Source: Bradyrhizobium genosp. SA-3 (GTDB lineage: Bacteria; Pseudomonadota; Alphaproteobacteria; Rhizobiales; Xanthobacteraceae). Taken from it: a stretch of DNA of 64,000 bases. The DNA is taken from NCBI RefSeq assembly GCF_004212635.1, contig NZ_PSRT01000023.1:1-64000 (forward strand). The letters run 5' to 3'. Of the stretch, positions 9,298 to 17,070 are shown one piece after another (within the stretch, counting starts at the first letter, position 1; the number at the start of each line of letters is the position of its first letter). The notes under the pieces were generated by a model, which saw only the letters and a list, made by a program, of their open reading frames with translations, did not search any database and was not told the origin of the DNA. The position numbers were made by a program, and so were the translations under genes.

Positions 9298-9456
9298 TTC
9301 CACCCAAGAAAGGCGCTAATTTCCTTCAGACCAGTTTCCGCAGCTAAGCGCCTGATCTCTTTAGCCCTAAGGCCGATTTCCAAAAGTGTGCAGCCGGAAA
9401 CCGGCCACGCCAAGAGCCAGCAAATGGCCAGTACGTCACGTCACCTGAGACAATCT

Positions 9457-10392
9457 ATGAATCATACCCCGCTCGAATCACGCCTCGCCCGTGCAGGCAG
9501 GCGTTCAGATCTCCGCATGCTCCAAGACTACGCCGCGCCGCCGACAACTTCGGCATGGTTCGCAGCCAACGATAACGAGGTCGGCAGCACACAAGTTGAC
9601 AGGATAGTGGAGATCCGGCCGAGCCCAGCGGAGCAAATGCGCATTGTCGTGAATGACGCCATCAGGATCCGCGGCGGCTACGGCCCGATCACGCATAGGG
9701 AGCTTGATGCCGCAGCCCGGCGCAACTTGAAGGTTGAGGACGGGCGCATAGTGAAATGGCGGGGCTCCGATAACCGCTGGCACCACGCTGCGGAGTTATT
9801 CCGGCAAGTGAAGGGCGGTCGCCGCAAGACCGATGAGGAGCGGCTTGCCGACAATCAGCGGCACCTTTCGATTAGCGGTAGCGGCGGGTTTCCGGTGGCA
9901 TCGACCTATCGTGAGCGTGGCTCCGAGGGTGAGGATTATCGACGCATGCGCTCAGCCCATTGGGCGCAGAGTCTGTGTGCATGCAATGACAATCGACGGA
10001 TGGAGATAGACCGCACGGGTCTAGGTTCGCGCGCCACATTCGCTGAGGCGAGGAGCAATGCCGGCCTTGCGCCAGCAGAACGGTGCCCGACTGCCATTGC
10101 GCACGGTGCCGAGTTCTTGGCCTATCGCGTGCACAGCAATCCGACCGCAGCGAAGGGCAGCTTCGTAGGTGCGCCAGACGCAGCTGAGAATGCCATCGTG
10201 GCCGGCATTGACGCGCCACGTATCGCGGCTGCGCTCGGAGAGCATCGCGAGGTGTTGGAAGCCAGCTTAGACGGCATGACCGCTCGCGAGATCGCCGCAA
10301 AACGTGGCTGGGGCAGCGGCAAGGCAGGCGAGCGCAAGAGCGTGGCACTGCAGGACGCAGCACTGGTCACGCTGGAGAAGATCGCCGCCTAG
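9457..10392 (+). CDS. Unknown protein with C-terminal helix-turn-helix-like segment
   Basis: 311 residues from the ATG at 9457 (an ATG at 9424 is also possible, neither with a strong ribosome binding site). It carries the AANDN tag seen in many alphaproteobacterial proteins, ITHRELDAAARRNLKVEDGR, and a C-terminal GMTAREIAAKRGWGSGKAGE that looks like an HTH region. Following the ATPase and repeat block, it could act in replication control or DNA binding. No family recognised. Confidence 0.65.
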   Translation: MNHTPLESRLARAGRRSDLRMLQDYAAPPTTSAWFAANDNEVGSTQVDRIVEIRPSPAEQMRIVVNDAIRIRGGYGPITHRELDAAARRNLKVEDGRIVKWRGSDNRWHHAAELFRQVKGGRRKTDEERLADNQRHLSISGSGGFPVASTYRERGSEGEDYRRMRSAHWAQSLCACNDNRRMEIDRTGLGSRATFAEARSNAGLAPAERCPTAIAHGAEFLAYRVHSNPTAAKGSFVGAPDAAENAIVAGIDAPRIAAALGEHREVLEASLDGMTAREIAAKRGWGSGKAGERKSVALQDAALVTLEKIAA

Positions 10393-10474
10393 CAATGAAG
10401 CCATGGTCTAGCCTCATTTGAGACTGGAATCGCCGATCAATATCCCCCGCGCTACAGCGGGGAGACGGCGAGAC

Positions 10475-10705
10475 GTGGCGAAGGAGCGGAGACGCAATGT
10501 CTATGCTGCACAGATCTTGGTCGACGGCAGTCCTGTGCGGTGCAAGGTCCGCCACCTCACGGATTCCTCTGCGATAGTCCAAGTCGATAACGCGCCTTTC
10601 GTGCCCGCATTGTTCGGCCTGCGGGTTCCAGGTGCCGGCTTGGACACTGGCTGCTCGGTTGTGTGGCGTGATGAGCGCCGTCTCGCTGTGAAGTTTCTGA
10701 ACTAG
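10475..10705 (+). CDS. PilZ-like domain protein
   Basis: 76 residues from a GTG start. Sequence KERRRNVYAAQILVDG, CKVRHLTDSSAIVQVD, SVVWRDERRLAVKFLN has the six-strand layout of short PilZ domains. The c-di-GMP motif is degenerate: the N-terminal Arg cluster is present, but the usual D/N-x-S-x-x-G reads DSSAIV without Gly. It may be a structural relative rather than a nucleotide sensor. Confidence 0.65.
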   Translation: MAKERRRNVYAAQILVDGSPVRCKVRHLTDSSAIVQVDNAPFVPALFGLRVPGAGLDTGCSVVWRDERRLAVKFLN

Positions 10706-10755
10706 CGACCTGCTTTTTTCGTAGACACGCGTCCCCGCCCGCAGGTGGGACCGTA

Positions 10756-10781
10756 TTGACATGTAGGGATGTGCTCATCCC
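10756..10781 (+). promoter_or_regulatory. Candidate promoter with palindromic operator upstream of the structural gene block
   Basis: TTGACA at 10756-10761 fits a -35 hexamer. Directly after it lies the palindrome GGGATG-TGCT-CATCCC (10766-10781), in the spacer where a repressor would bind. No clear -10 is seen. The operon from 10901 onward is downstream. Confidence 0.35.
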
Positions 10782-10900
10782 GACGTGACGTGCATCTTGG
10801 CGAGCCGGCCACCACCCGGCGTCGCCATCTTTTCCGGCCGTAGCGCCGTGAAGCCGCGCAGTCGGCTTTTTATTTGGCCGATCAATCGCAATTCTTAACA

Positions 10901-11440
10901 ATGGAGAATGGCCGCGTGGCCAGCTTGAACAACGCGCTCGACAGCATCGAGCGCCATCTTGATTTCCCGCGAAGTCGAAGCGCCGGCATTGCGAGGCGCA
11001 TGCAAGAATCCAGCATCCTACCGATCGGCGCACCTGGCGTCGCGCCGGAACTGGACGAGGACAACGTGCTCGATCTCGTCGTTGCGTTGGCATCCGACGT
11101 CACCTTGCATGAGGCACCTGACGCGGTTCGCGCTTTCCACGCGATGACGCCTGGTGGCATGAGCTCAGCTGATGCGCCATCATCGATTCCAAACGCGCCA
11201 ATCGCCATCGCGATCTTGATCGAAGATGCCCGGTCCAGCGTTGTGGATGCGCGTGCATCCAAGATTGAGGTTTCGTGCAATTGGCGAGCCGTCGCGATTC
11301 ACGGGCCAAACGGCGCCGTTAAGCGCTTCAGTCAGCCGGGAGTGAATTGCGCTCACTGGCAATCTAACGGTCATCACAAGTCAATCACTATCAACGTCGT
11401 CGCACTTGCTGACGCGCTCGACGAGCTTTTTGGAGAATAA
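10901..11440 (+). CDS. Unknown phage-type protein
   Basis: 179 residues from the ATG at 10901 (the frame also has a TTG at 10874). The N-terminal half is helical: SLNNALDSIERHLDFPRSR, then RRMQESSILPIGAPG and ELDEDNVLDLVVALASD. The C-terminus is SITINVVALADALDELFGE. It opens a tightly packed series of genes running to 13141. I recall similar first genes in rhizobial prophage structural blocks but assign no function. Confidence 0.7.
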   Translation: MENGRVASLNNALDSIERHLDFPRSRSAGIARRMQESSILPIGAPGVAPELDEDNVLDLVVALASDVTLHEAPDAVRAFHAMTPGGMSSADAPSSIPNAPIAIAILIEDARSSVVDARASKIEVSCNWRAVAIHGPNGAVKRFSQPGVNCAHWQSNGHHKSITINVVALADALDELFGE

Positions 11441-11442
11441 CC

Positions 11443-12033
11443 TTGGCACCTTTGAAAAAGAAATCCGTCGACGAATACCGCGTGCCCTCGCTTATCGAAG
11501 CCAGCCCGGAACATGCTGGCCTAGTAGCGAAACATACTGAACTGCAAACCCGCTATAACGAACTGAACGCAGAACGCGCCTTGCTTCGGCGGGAGGTCAA
11601 GGTAGCTAAGGAGGCGGAAGCATCCGGTAAGAAACCGATTTCGCTCGCCGTCGCCGAATTGCTTGGCGACAACGCGGAAGAAAGCGTCGCTAGCCTTTCG
11701 AAGAAACTGCGCGAAGTCTCGGCTGAGATGGCGAACAATGAGAGCGCAACGGAGATATTGCGGCGACGTCTCGACGAATCGCGGAATGCTGCGAGCAAAA
11801 TCGTTTGCGACACCGTGCTTCAGGAATACCGGCGCCGTCTTAGCGCATTATGCGAAGCCGCGCGTGCTCTGGAAGCCGCGCGCCAGGACGTTGACGAGCT
11901 GTTGGACCAGCTGGACGTTGAAGACGTTAACAAAAACTATTTGCGTCCGATTGCACCCCACTTCATGGGCGATCGGCGCGACGGCCGCGTGAGCCACTTT
12001 CTGCGTGAAGCGAAGGAGGCGCACAATGTTTGA
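11443..12033 (+). CDS. Coiled-coil protein of unknown function
   Basis: 196 residues from a TTG two bases after the preceding stop, with GGAG as ribosome binding site. Long heptad-like stretches run over residues 25-60 and 80-150 (for example SLSKKLREVSAEMANNES and AARALEAARQDVDELLDQL). No catalytic motif. Its place before the prohead protease suggests a head-assembly or scaffold-like role, which is inference only. Confidence 0.7.
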   Translation: MAPLKKKSVDEYRVPSLIEASPEHAGLVAKHTELQTRYNELNAERALLRREVKVAKEAEASGKKPISLAVAELLGDNAEESVASLSKKLREVSAEMANNESATEILRRRLDESRNAASKIVCDTVLQEYRRRLSALCEAARALEAARQDVDELLDQLDVEDVNKNYLRPIAPHFMGDRRDGRVSHFLREAKEAHNV

Positions 12034-12214
12034 ACGGGCAACCACAAAACGCGCGCTATCGAGCAAGCAGTCGCGCCGCATCAAGCTGCCGGGCAAGGCA
12101 GAGGTTTACGCCAATACCGATCCTATTGAGATTGCGCGCGAACTGCGGGCGAAATCGAAGCTCGGCAAGCGCGAGGCACGGTTGGCCGCCGCGGAGAATA
12201 AGGCGCGTGGCTGA
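12026..12214 (+). CDS. Small basic protein
   Basis: 62 residues from the ATG at 12026, overlapping the previous gene by eight bases, with AAGGAGG ahead. Strongly basic (FERATTKRALSSKQSRRIKL, then LRAKSKLGKREARLAAAE). Overlaps the GTG of the prohead protease by eight bases, so it is translationally coupled. Function unknown; nucleic-acid contact is possible from charge. Confidence 0.65.
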   Translation: MFERATTKRALSSKQSRRIKLPGKAEVYANTDPIEIARELRAKSKLGKREARLAAAENKARG

Positions 12215-12716
12215 TAACGTCATTTCGGGATTCGCTGTGGTGTTCGGGGTCGAAACAGTTATCGGTGGCTATTGGCGGGAAAGGATCGCCCGTGGCGCGT
12301 TCACTCGCACTCTGAAGGAGCAGCCGGACATCGTGATGCTCCTAAATCACGATACCGGGCGCGTACTCGGGCGGACCACAGCAGGCAGCCTTTCCCTCCG
12401 AGAGAATAGTGCTGGCCTGTACTTCTCTCTGACTGTCGATCCGTCCACGCCAGAAGGCCAGACGGCGCTTGGAACGGTTGGCCGGCAGGATATCCGCGGC
12501 TGCAGCTTCGGTTTTGTGATCCGTGCTGAGGAGTGGGCCGATGGCGACGACCGATTGCCGTTGAGAACGATTACAGATGTTGATCTGTTCGAGATCACCC
12601 TGACCGCATTTCCGGCCTATCCAACAACGACAGCCGCCTTGCGCGCCAATGCCAACAGTCAAGCCGCCCGTCGCCGCATCGAGGCGGCGCAGCGGAAGCG
12701 AGGTATTCTGAAATGA
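12207..12716 (+). CDS. HK97-family prohead (capsid maturation) protease
   Basis: 169 residues from the GTG at 12207 (VADNVISGFAVVFG). The catalytic His is in MLLNHDTGRVLGRT and the catalytic Ser in DIRGCSFGFVI, the two hallmark motifs of caudovirus prohead proteases (U35). LFEITLTAFPAYPTT is the usual third motif. Family role: removes the scaffold and delta domain during head maturation. In HK97-like phages the major capsid gene normally follows; here two small genes follow instead and no capsid gene is visible. The ATGA overlap couples it to the next gene. Confidence 0.9.
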   Translation: MADNVISGFAVVFGVETVIGGYWRERIARGAFTRTLKEQPDIVMLLNHDTGRVLGRTTAGSLSLRENSAGLYFSLTVDPSTPEGQTALGTVGRQDIRGCSFGFVIRAEEWADGDDRLPLRTITDVDLFEITLTAFPAYPTTTAALRANANSQAARRRIEAAQRKRGILK

Positions 12717-12931
12717 CAATCAACGGCCTGGTGCACTCGTGGGATCGCTACAGGCATCGCGGCATCGCCGAATTGGATGACTGCAGCACGGTGCAAATTC
12801 ATGCGAACAACCTAGCAGTGACGCGGCGTCGTCCCGAGTGGCAAGGCCCGTTTGAAATGCGCGCCGGTGATCGCTTCGAATGCGTCCGTGACGGTGATGG
12901 GCGCGTTGTTGATGTTCTGCGGGTGTGGTGA
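12713..12931 (+). CDS. Small unknown protein after the protease
   Basis: 72 residues, ATGA overlap with the protease gene. It contains STVQIHANNLAVTRRRPEWQ and GDRFECVRDGDGRVVDVLRV, predicted beta-rich. It sits where a capsid gene would be expected but is far too short for one. Function unknown. Confidence 0.6.
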   Translation: MTINGLVHSWDRYRHRGIAELDDCSTVQIHANNLAVTRRRPEWQGPFEMRAGDRFECVRDGDGRVVDVLRVW

Positions 12932-12937
12932 GGTACA

Positions 12938-13141
12938 ATGAGCTACGCAACTAAGGTTTATAAGGAAGTCGGTGGCGACAAGATGACTGTCGTCGCTGGT
13001 GGCAGTATCCAGATTGGAAACGTCACGTTCACCGTGAATGCCGCAGGCAAGCTGCTTGTAACTGGGTTGCCGACCGTGAATCCCAATGTCGCTGGTCAGC
13101 TGTGGGCCAACAACGGCGTGCTGACGATCAGCGCGGGCTAA
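12938..13141 (+). CDS. Small beta-rich phage-type protein
   Basis: 67 residues with an AGGT-type site before the ATG. It reads VVAGGSIQIGNVTFTVNAAG then LPTVNPNVAGQLWANNGVLT. The final motif (LPT-x-x-P-x-VAGQLW-x-N-x-GVLT) is one I recall from short structural proteins of rhizobial prophages. A decoration-type role is possible but unproven. Confidence 0.65.
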   Translation: MSYATKVYKEVGGDKMTVVAGGSIQIGNVTFTVNAAGKLLVTGLPTVNPNVAGQLWANNGVLTISAG

Positions 13142-13283
13142 CGGGTCTGGGGAGGGGTGTGGAACGGCCTTCCAGACTGCGCCATAGAACACCGGCCGCC
13201 ACACCTAAACAATCGCGCGCGCTGCCCCGGTTCAACTAGTTGCGGCCTGCCACGCGAGCCCATTATTCAACGGATATTTAGAT

Positions 13284-13613
13284 TTGAAACACGCCATTCC
13301 GACGCATCTATCCGCGCCATCTCGGCGCTGGATCAAACAGATTCTGGCCGATTTCGACCTTGAAAGCTTTCATTTTCGTCTCTTGGTGAAGGCCGCTGAG
13401 GCCTGGGACCGCAGCGAGCAGGCCCGAGAGCAGATCGCAATAGACGGCATCACCGTACCGGATCGGTATGGTGTCCTGAAGGCGCATCCGGCCGTCGCCA
13501 TCGAGCGGGACTCCCGGTTGGCGTTCGCGCGCTTGCTCCGAGAGTTGGCGCTTGACGCCGCGGCACCTGATAGCCGGCCACCGCGCACCGCCGACTATGG
13601 ATCGCGTCGCTGA
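13284..13613 (+). CDS. Phage terminase small subunit, P27 family
   Basis: 109 residues from a TTG start. HLSAPSRRWIKQILADFDL, HFRLLVKAAEAWDRSEQARE, GITVPDRYGVLKAHPAVAIE and RDSRLAFARLLREL follow the P27/Terminase_4 layout closely. Role: recognises the packaging site and delivers DNA to the large subunit. No large terminase gene is found in the element. A lone small terminase is a known feature of phage satellites that redirect helper packaging, though loss of the large subunit by decay is equally possible. Confidence 0.85.
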   Translation: MKHAIPTHLSAPSRRWIKQILADFDLESFHFRLLVKAAEAWDRSEQAREQIAIDGITVPDRYGVLKAHPAVAIERDSRLAFARLLRELALDAAAPDSRPPRTADYGSRR

Positions 13614-13867
13614 TGCCGGTTCGCAAGCGGAAGGATCGACGCAAGCAGGCTGCTGGGCTGGAGGAATGGGAATCCGCATTCGAATCCGGCTTCGACTTCT
13701 TCGGAGAGCTTGCCGACGCAGGCGTTGCGACCGACGCTTACGGCCGTCCCGACCGGGACGAAGCGCACAAGGCGTGGCAGCGGTTCGGCGCTGAGTTCAT
13801 GCAGATTCCGCGTCATCCAATGCTAGGGCAGCCATGGGCTCTGGAGGAATTCGGGGATCCGCGCTGA
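13613..13867 (+). CDS. Small unknown phage-type protein
   Basis: 84 residues, start overlapping the terminase stop by one base. Basic N-terminus (PVRKRKDRRKQAAGLEEWES) and acidic C-terminal half (LADAGVATDAYGRPDRDEAH). Its place directly after the small terminase recurs, as far as I recall, in rhizobial phage relatives. No function known. Confidence 0.65.
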   Translation: MPVRKRKDRRKQAAGLEEWESAFESGFDFFGELADAGVATDAYGRPDRDEAHKAWQRFGAEFMQIPRHPMLGQPWALEEFGDPR

Positions 13868-14139
13868 TGCCGACTCGGCTGAAGTGCAACAAGCGGCGCC
13901 GCAGCGTCTATATCACCCCCGAGGCGGTCGCACTGTTTCGGCAAGGCATCGAAGAGCGTGACGAACATAAGCTACGCGATATCAAGAGAGCGCTGGCTGC
14001 TGCCCTCGGACGCTCAAAATTTCGCGCCAGCCCGCTCGATCCACAACCACGGTCGTTGATCGGCGGTGACACTGAGCCGGTCGAGATCGTGCTGGCGCTC
14101 AGGGCCGCGCTGATGAAGTCGGCGGGACTATCAATCTAA
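13867..14139 (+). CDS. Small unknown phage-type protein
   Basis: 90 residues from the ATG at 13867, overlapping the previous stop. Begins PTRLKCNKRRRSVYITPEAV, then FRQGIEERDEHKLRDIKRAL. Highly basic N-terminus with a helical middle. Continues the packed terminase-region cluster. Function unknown. Confidence 0.65.
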   Translation: MPTRLKCNKRRRSVYITPEAVALFRQGIEERDEHKLRDIKRALAAALGRSKFRASPLDPQPRSLIGGDTEPVEIVLALRAALMKSAGLSI

Positions 14140-14153
14140 CGGAGTGACACACA

Positions 14154-14273
14154 ATGCCAATCTTTACTGCAATCGCGGTGGCCGTAACAGGGCTTGCCGC
14201 TGGCACCTTCATCGACGAAGCGGAGATCGTGCACGTTGATGAAGAGTCTGAGGAAGAGGAAGACGAAGAATGA
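14154..14273 (+). CDS. 39-residue hydrophobic/acidic peptide coupled to the Ntn-hydrolase-like gene
   Basis: Starts at ATG 14154 after a GGAGTGA site. The N-terminus PIFTAIAVAVTGLAAGTF is hydrophobic, followed by an acidic tail that ends in a run of Glu and Asp (ESEEEEDEE). It shares ATGA with the next start. The GAGGAAGAGG that encodes the acidic tail is also a plausible ribosome binding site for that gene. It may be a translational leader or a small membrane-associated partner. Confidence 0.6.
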   Translation: MPIFTAIAVAVTGLAAGTFIDEAEIVHVDEESEEEEDEE

Positions 14274-14887
14274 CGGCGATCAACGTCTTCAAATCTTCGG
14301 ACGCGGTCCACATTTTTAGCGACGGTGCCTTTCACCTGTCTGGCAAATTGCGTGGTATCGGGACCAAGGTTCACACGATCCCCGAGCATAACGCAGTCTT
14401 TGGCGTTACCGGCCTGTCGGTCATACCAACCCTGTTGGCGGCACAGTTGACCGAAACTCAGTTCCCCGGTCTTCGATCGCTTGCAGACGCGATGGCGGAT
14501 CTGGTCAAGACGTGCTCCGCTCGGGGCAAGGCAGTCGGCCACCATTTGACCGGGCGATGCGATGTCGTCTTGGCAGGCTGGTCCGAGAATGCCGGCGCGT
14601 TGATCCACGTCGTCGAATGTCATCTTGACCACAATCTGTTCAAAGGAGGAGCGGTCGAGCGGTACATCCGGCCCAGCGTAGCTGGCTCGGCCGATATGCG
14701 TTTCCCAGAGGATGGACTGCAGTTGCTAGCGAAGCAGCGCGCAGCAAAGTTTAGCCGACCTGATGCAGGAACGTTCGGTAGCGTGACAGTCGGCGGGCTT
14801 GTCGGAGGCTTCGCTCAGCACACCCAGGTCGGTGCTGACGGAATCCGGATTAAGGTTCTGAAGCGTTGGCCAGACGAAATCGAATGA
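14270..14887 (+). CDS. HslV/proteasome-like Ntn-hydrolase fold protein, copy 1
   Basis: 205 residues. After Met removal the N-terminus would be Thr1 (TAINVFKSSDAVHIFSDGAF). Counting from Thr1, an Asp stands at 17 in SDGA and a Lys at 32 in GTKVHTI, with FGVTG placing Gly at 44 and 47. This matches the Thr1-Asp17-Lys33 catalytic pattern and GDG motif of HslV and proteasome beta subunits. Later segments (CDVVLAGWSENAGALIHVVE) fit strands of the same fold. It is related to the protein at 18337. No HslU or other unfoldase is nearby. Function unknown; the fold assignment is my inference from residue spacing. Confidence 0.6.
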   Translation: MTAINVFKSSDAVHIFSDGAFHLSGKLRGIGTKVHTIPEHNAVFGVTGLSVIPTLLAAQLTETQFPGLRSLADAMADLVKTCSARGKAVGHHLTGRCDVVLAGWSENAGALIHVVECHLDHNLFKGGAVERYIRPSVAGSADMRFPEDGLQLLAKQRAAKFSRPDAGTFGSVTVGGLVGGFAQHTQVGADGIRIKVLKRWPDEIE

Positions 14888-15048
14888 CTGAATTAGTCAC
14901 AGATGTGCGCATTGCTGGTCAAGAACCAGCTCTTTCCGTCCGCGAAGCAGTGACGCGACTTAAGGCCATCCTCCGTGAGTGCGCAGAAGACGACGGCAAG
15001 CGAAAGCTATACTTCGGATATTTAGAAACGTCGCTAGGAGATCTTTGA
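14884..15048 (+). CDS. Small unknown protein
   Basis: 54 residues from the ATG at 14884, overlapping the previous stop (ATGA). It reads VSVREA-like ALSVREAVTRLKAILRECAE and ends YFGYLETSLGDL. Lies between the Ntn-like gene and the tail-fibre gene, whose GTG immediately follows its stop. No function recognised. Confidence 0.6.
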   Translation: MTELVTDVRIAGQEPALSVREAVTRLKAILRECAEDDGKRKLYFGYLETSLGDL

Positions 15049-16674
15049 GTGACAGCACTTAATTCATACTCCACCGGCACCGCTACCGTTTCGGCGGGCG
15101 GCACGACCGTCACCGGCACCGGCACGATCTGGTCGGGTGTCAATGCCCGCCCTGGCGACATTTTCCAAATCGGCAATTATCAGTCGGTCATTTCGGACGT
15201 CGTCGACACCGGCACGCTGACTATTCCGCCGTGGGGCGGCGGTGCTCAGACCGCGGTCTCATACAAGATTTGGCAGGTCTCGCCGCAGCGTTTTGCCGGC
15301 GCGCAGGCAATGGCGGACGTTTCGACGCTGGTTGCGGCGCTGAATACGGATGGGTTTTTCTTTTTTGTTGATACGACCGAGACGGTGCCGGACCCGTCCC
15401 TCGGCAACGATGGTCAATATGCTTTCCAACCGACCACCGGCAAAACGTGGGTCAAGTCGGGTGGCGTCTGGACCTATCTCGGCATCTTCAAGGCGTTTCA
15501 ACTGAGAGGCGCGTGGAGCGGCGCGACCGCCTATTCAGTCGGTGATGTCGTGTCGCTCAGCGGTTCAAGCTACGCTTGCGTGCTCGACCACACCAACCAC
15601 ACACCTCCGAATGCCACCTATTGGCAATTGCTCGCTGGCAAGGGCGACACTGGCGCCACCGGAGCGACCGGCGCCGGCTATGGCGGCACGTCGACCACGT
15701 CGCTCACGATCGGAACGGGCTCGAAGGCGTTCACCACGCAGTCAGGGCTCGCCTACCAGAACGGCGCGCGCGTGCGGGCCAGCTCGGCGGCGAATACGTC
15801 CAACTGGATGGAAGGTCTCGCCACCTATAGCGGAACGGCGCTAACCATTACTGTCGACAAGACCAACGGCAGCGGCACACTTGCCGATTGGAATCTCAAC
15901 ATTGTCGGCCAACCTGGCGCGGGTGACGTTTCGAGCGCTAATGCGTTGTCGGAATATACGGGTGTCGCTGCGACAGCGAGGGCAAATCTGGGCATCAAGC
16001 AGGCTGTTGCTCTCGCGGCAAGTCAAGATTTCAACGCGGTCACGTCGCCGGGAACTTACTACACTGTTGACGCATCCTCTACGAATGCGCCATCGGCTGC
16101 GTTTTACTTCTTGCGTGTTGAGACCGGCTCAGGGCTAACCGTCACTCAATGGGCCACGCTTTCTAACAATACAATCAGCTACGTTCGTGCTCGCGATTTC
16201 ACTGGTGTTTGGACCACCTGGAAACAAATAGTTGATTGGACTGGTGCGGGTCACCTTCCGGGGATTGCTGGCAACACAGCAGCATCAACTGGCGAGGTCG
16301 GCGAGGTTATCTCAGCGAGCGGAACATCTGGCTCGCTTTCGAATGGTGTTGTCGCCGCTCTCGGCTCCATCTCTCTGACGGCAGGAGACTGGGATGTTAG
16401 TGCTACCGTACAATTTAACGCGAGCGGCGGCACCACGAGCACAGACTACAACGGGGCGATCTCCACGACGACCGCAAGTCTGACCCCTTACGGTACTTCA
16501 ATTGCGTTTACCCAGCGCATCGTGTCGAGTGCCGACCATAGTGAGAATTTTGTCATTCCGCCTGTTCAGGCCCTCATAAACTCGACCACTTCATTTTATC
16601 TCAACGCGCGGTCTGCGTTTACCGGCACGGCACCGACGTCCACTTGGTCAATCCGTGCACGGCGGATGCGTTAA
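15049..16674 (+). CDS. Tail-fibre / receptor-binding-like phage protein
   Basis: 541 residues from a GTG directly after the preceding stop. Rich in Gly, Thr, Ser and Ala with predicted beta structure. A short collagen-like stretch (GKGDTGATGATGAG, about residue 195) separates the N-terminal attachment part from the distal part. Just before it lies GAWSGATAYSVGDVVSLSGS, a carbohydrate-binding-like (CBM5/12) motif. The C-terminus ends STWSIRARRMR. Composition and layout fit a tail fibre or baseplate-proximal adhesin. Confidence 0.75.
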   Translation: MTALNSYSTGTATVSAGGTTVTGTGTIWSGVNARPGDIFQIGNYQSVISDVVDTGTLTIPPWGGGAQTAVSYKIWQVSPQRFAGAQAMADVSTLVAALNTDGFFFFVDTTETVPDPSLGNDGQYAFQPTTGKTWVKSGGVWTYLGIFKAFQLRGAWSGATAYSVGDVVSLSGSSYACVLDHTNHTPPNATYWQLLAGKGDTGATGATGAGYGGTSTTSLTIGTGSKAFTTQSGLAYQNGARVRASSAANTSNWMEGLATYSGTALTITVDKTNGSGTLADWNLNIVGQPGAGDVSSANALSEYTGVAATARANLGIKQAVALAASQDFNAVTSPGTYYTVDASSTNAPSAAFYFLRVETGSGLTVTQWATLSNNTISYVRARDFTGVWTTWKQIVDWTGAGHLPGIAGNTAASTGEVGEVISASGTSGSLSNGVVAALGSISLTAGDWDVSATVQFNASGGTTSTDYNGAISTTTASLTPYGTSIAFTQRIVSSADHSENFVIPPVQALINSTTSFYLNARSAFTGTAPTSTWSIRARRMR

Positions 16675-16757
16675 TGGTAGAGCCGGCGCAGCGACTCGAT
16701 GGTTTGGCGGTACTCGTCGATTGCCTCACGCGCCATTCAAGCGAGCGCGGCCCTCTA

Positions 16758-16940
16758 TCACCGCTGATGACCTAAATCGACCCCTAACACGAGCGCCTTC
16801 TGACGGAGCGCTCCAACGGTGCGCTTCATCTCCTTTGAAATCTTCGCGACCGGCGTCCGGTCTTTCGAATGCTTTTTGAGCGTCCGCAAGTCAGCTGGTG
16901 TCCACTCGCGGCGAACGGTTTTCTTTGTCTTCTTGGCCAA
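16758..16940 (-). CDS. Small SANT/Myb-like DNA-binding-type protein, copy 1
   Basis: 60 residues from a TTG with AAGGAG ahead, read against the surrounding genes. Sequence KKTKKTVRREWTPADLRTLK, then SKEMKRTVGALRQKALVLGV fits a single Myb/SANT-like helix set. It resembles the protein at 22044-22280 in layout (WTPxx, KRxVxxxRxKA). Possibly a host-type regulator captured by the element. Confidence 0.65.
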   Translation of the reverse strand: MAKKTKKTVRREWTPADLRTLKKHSKDRTPVAKISKEMKRTVGALRQKALVLGVDLGHQR

Positions 16941-17070
16941 ACGGCGCTCCTTCAAATGTTGAGGGGCGAGGTCTAACAACATCGCGCAGTGCGCGCAACC
17001 ATGCCGGTCATTAAACTTCACCGACTGGCTGGAAATTCAAAATGCAACCTGGCATTATTAAGGAAATAAA

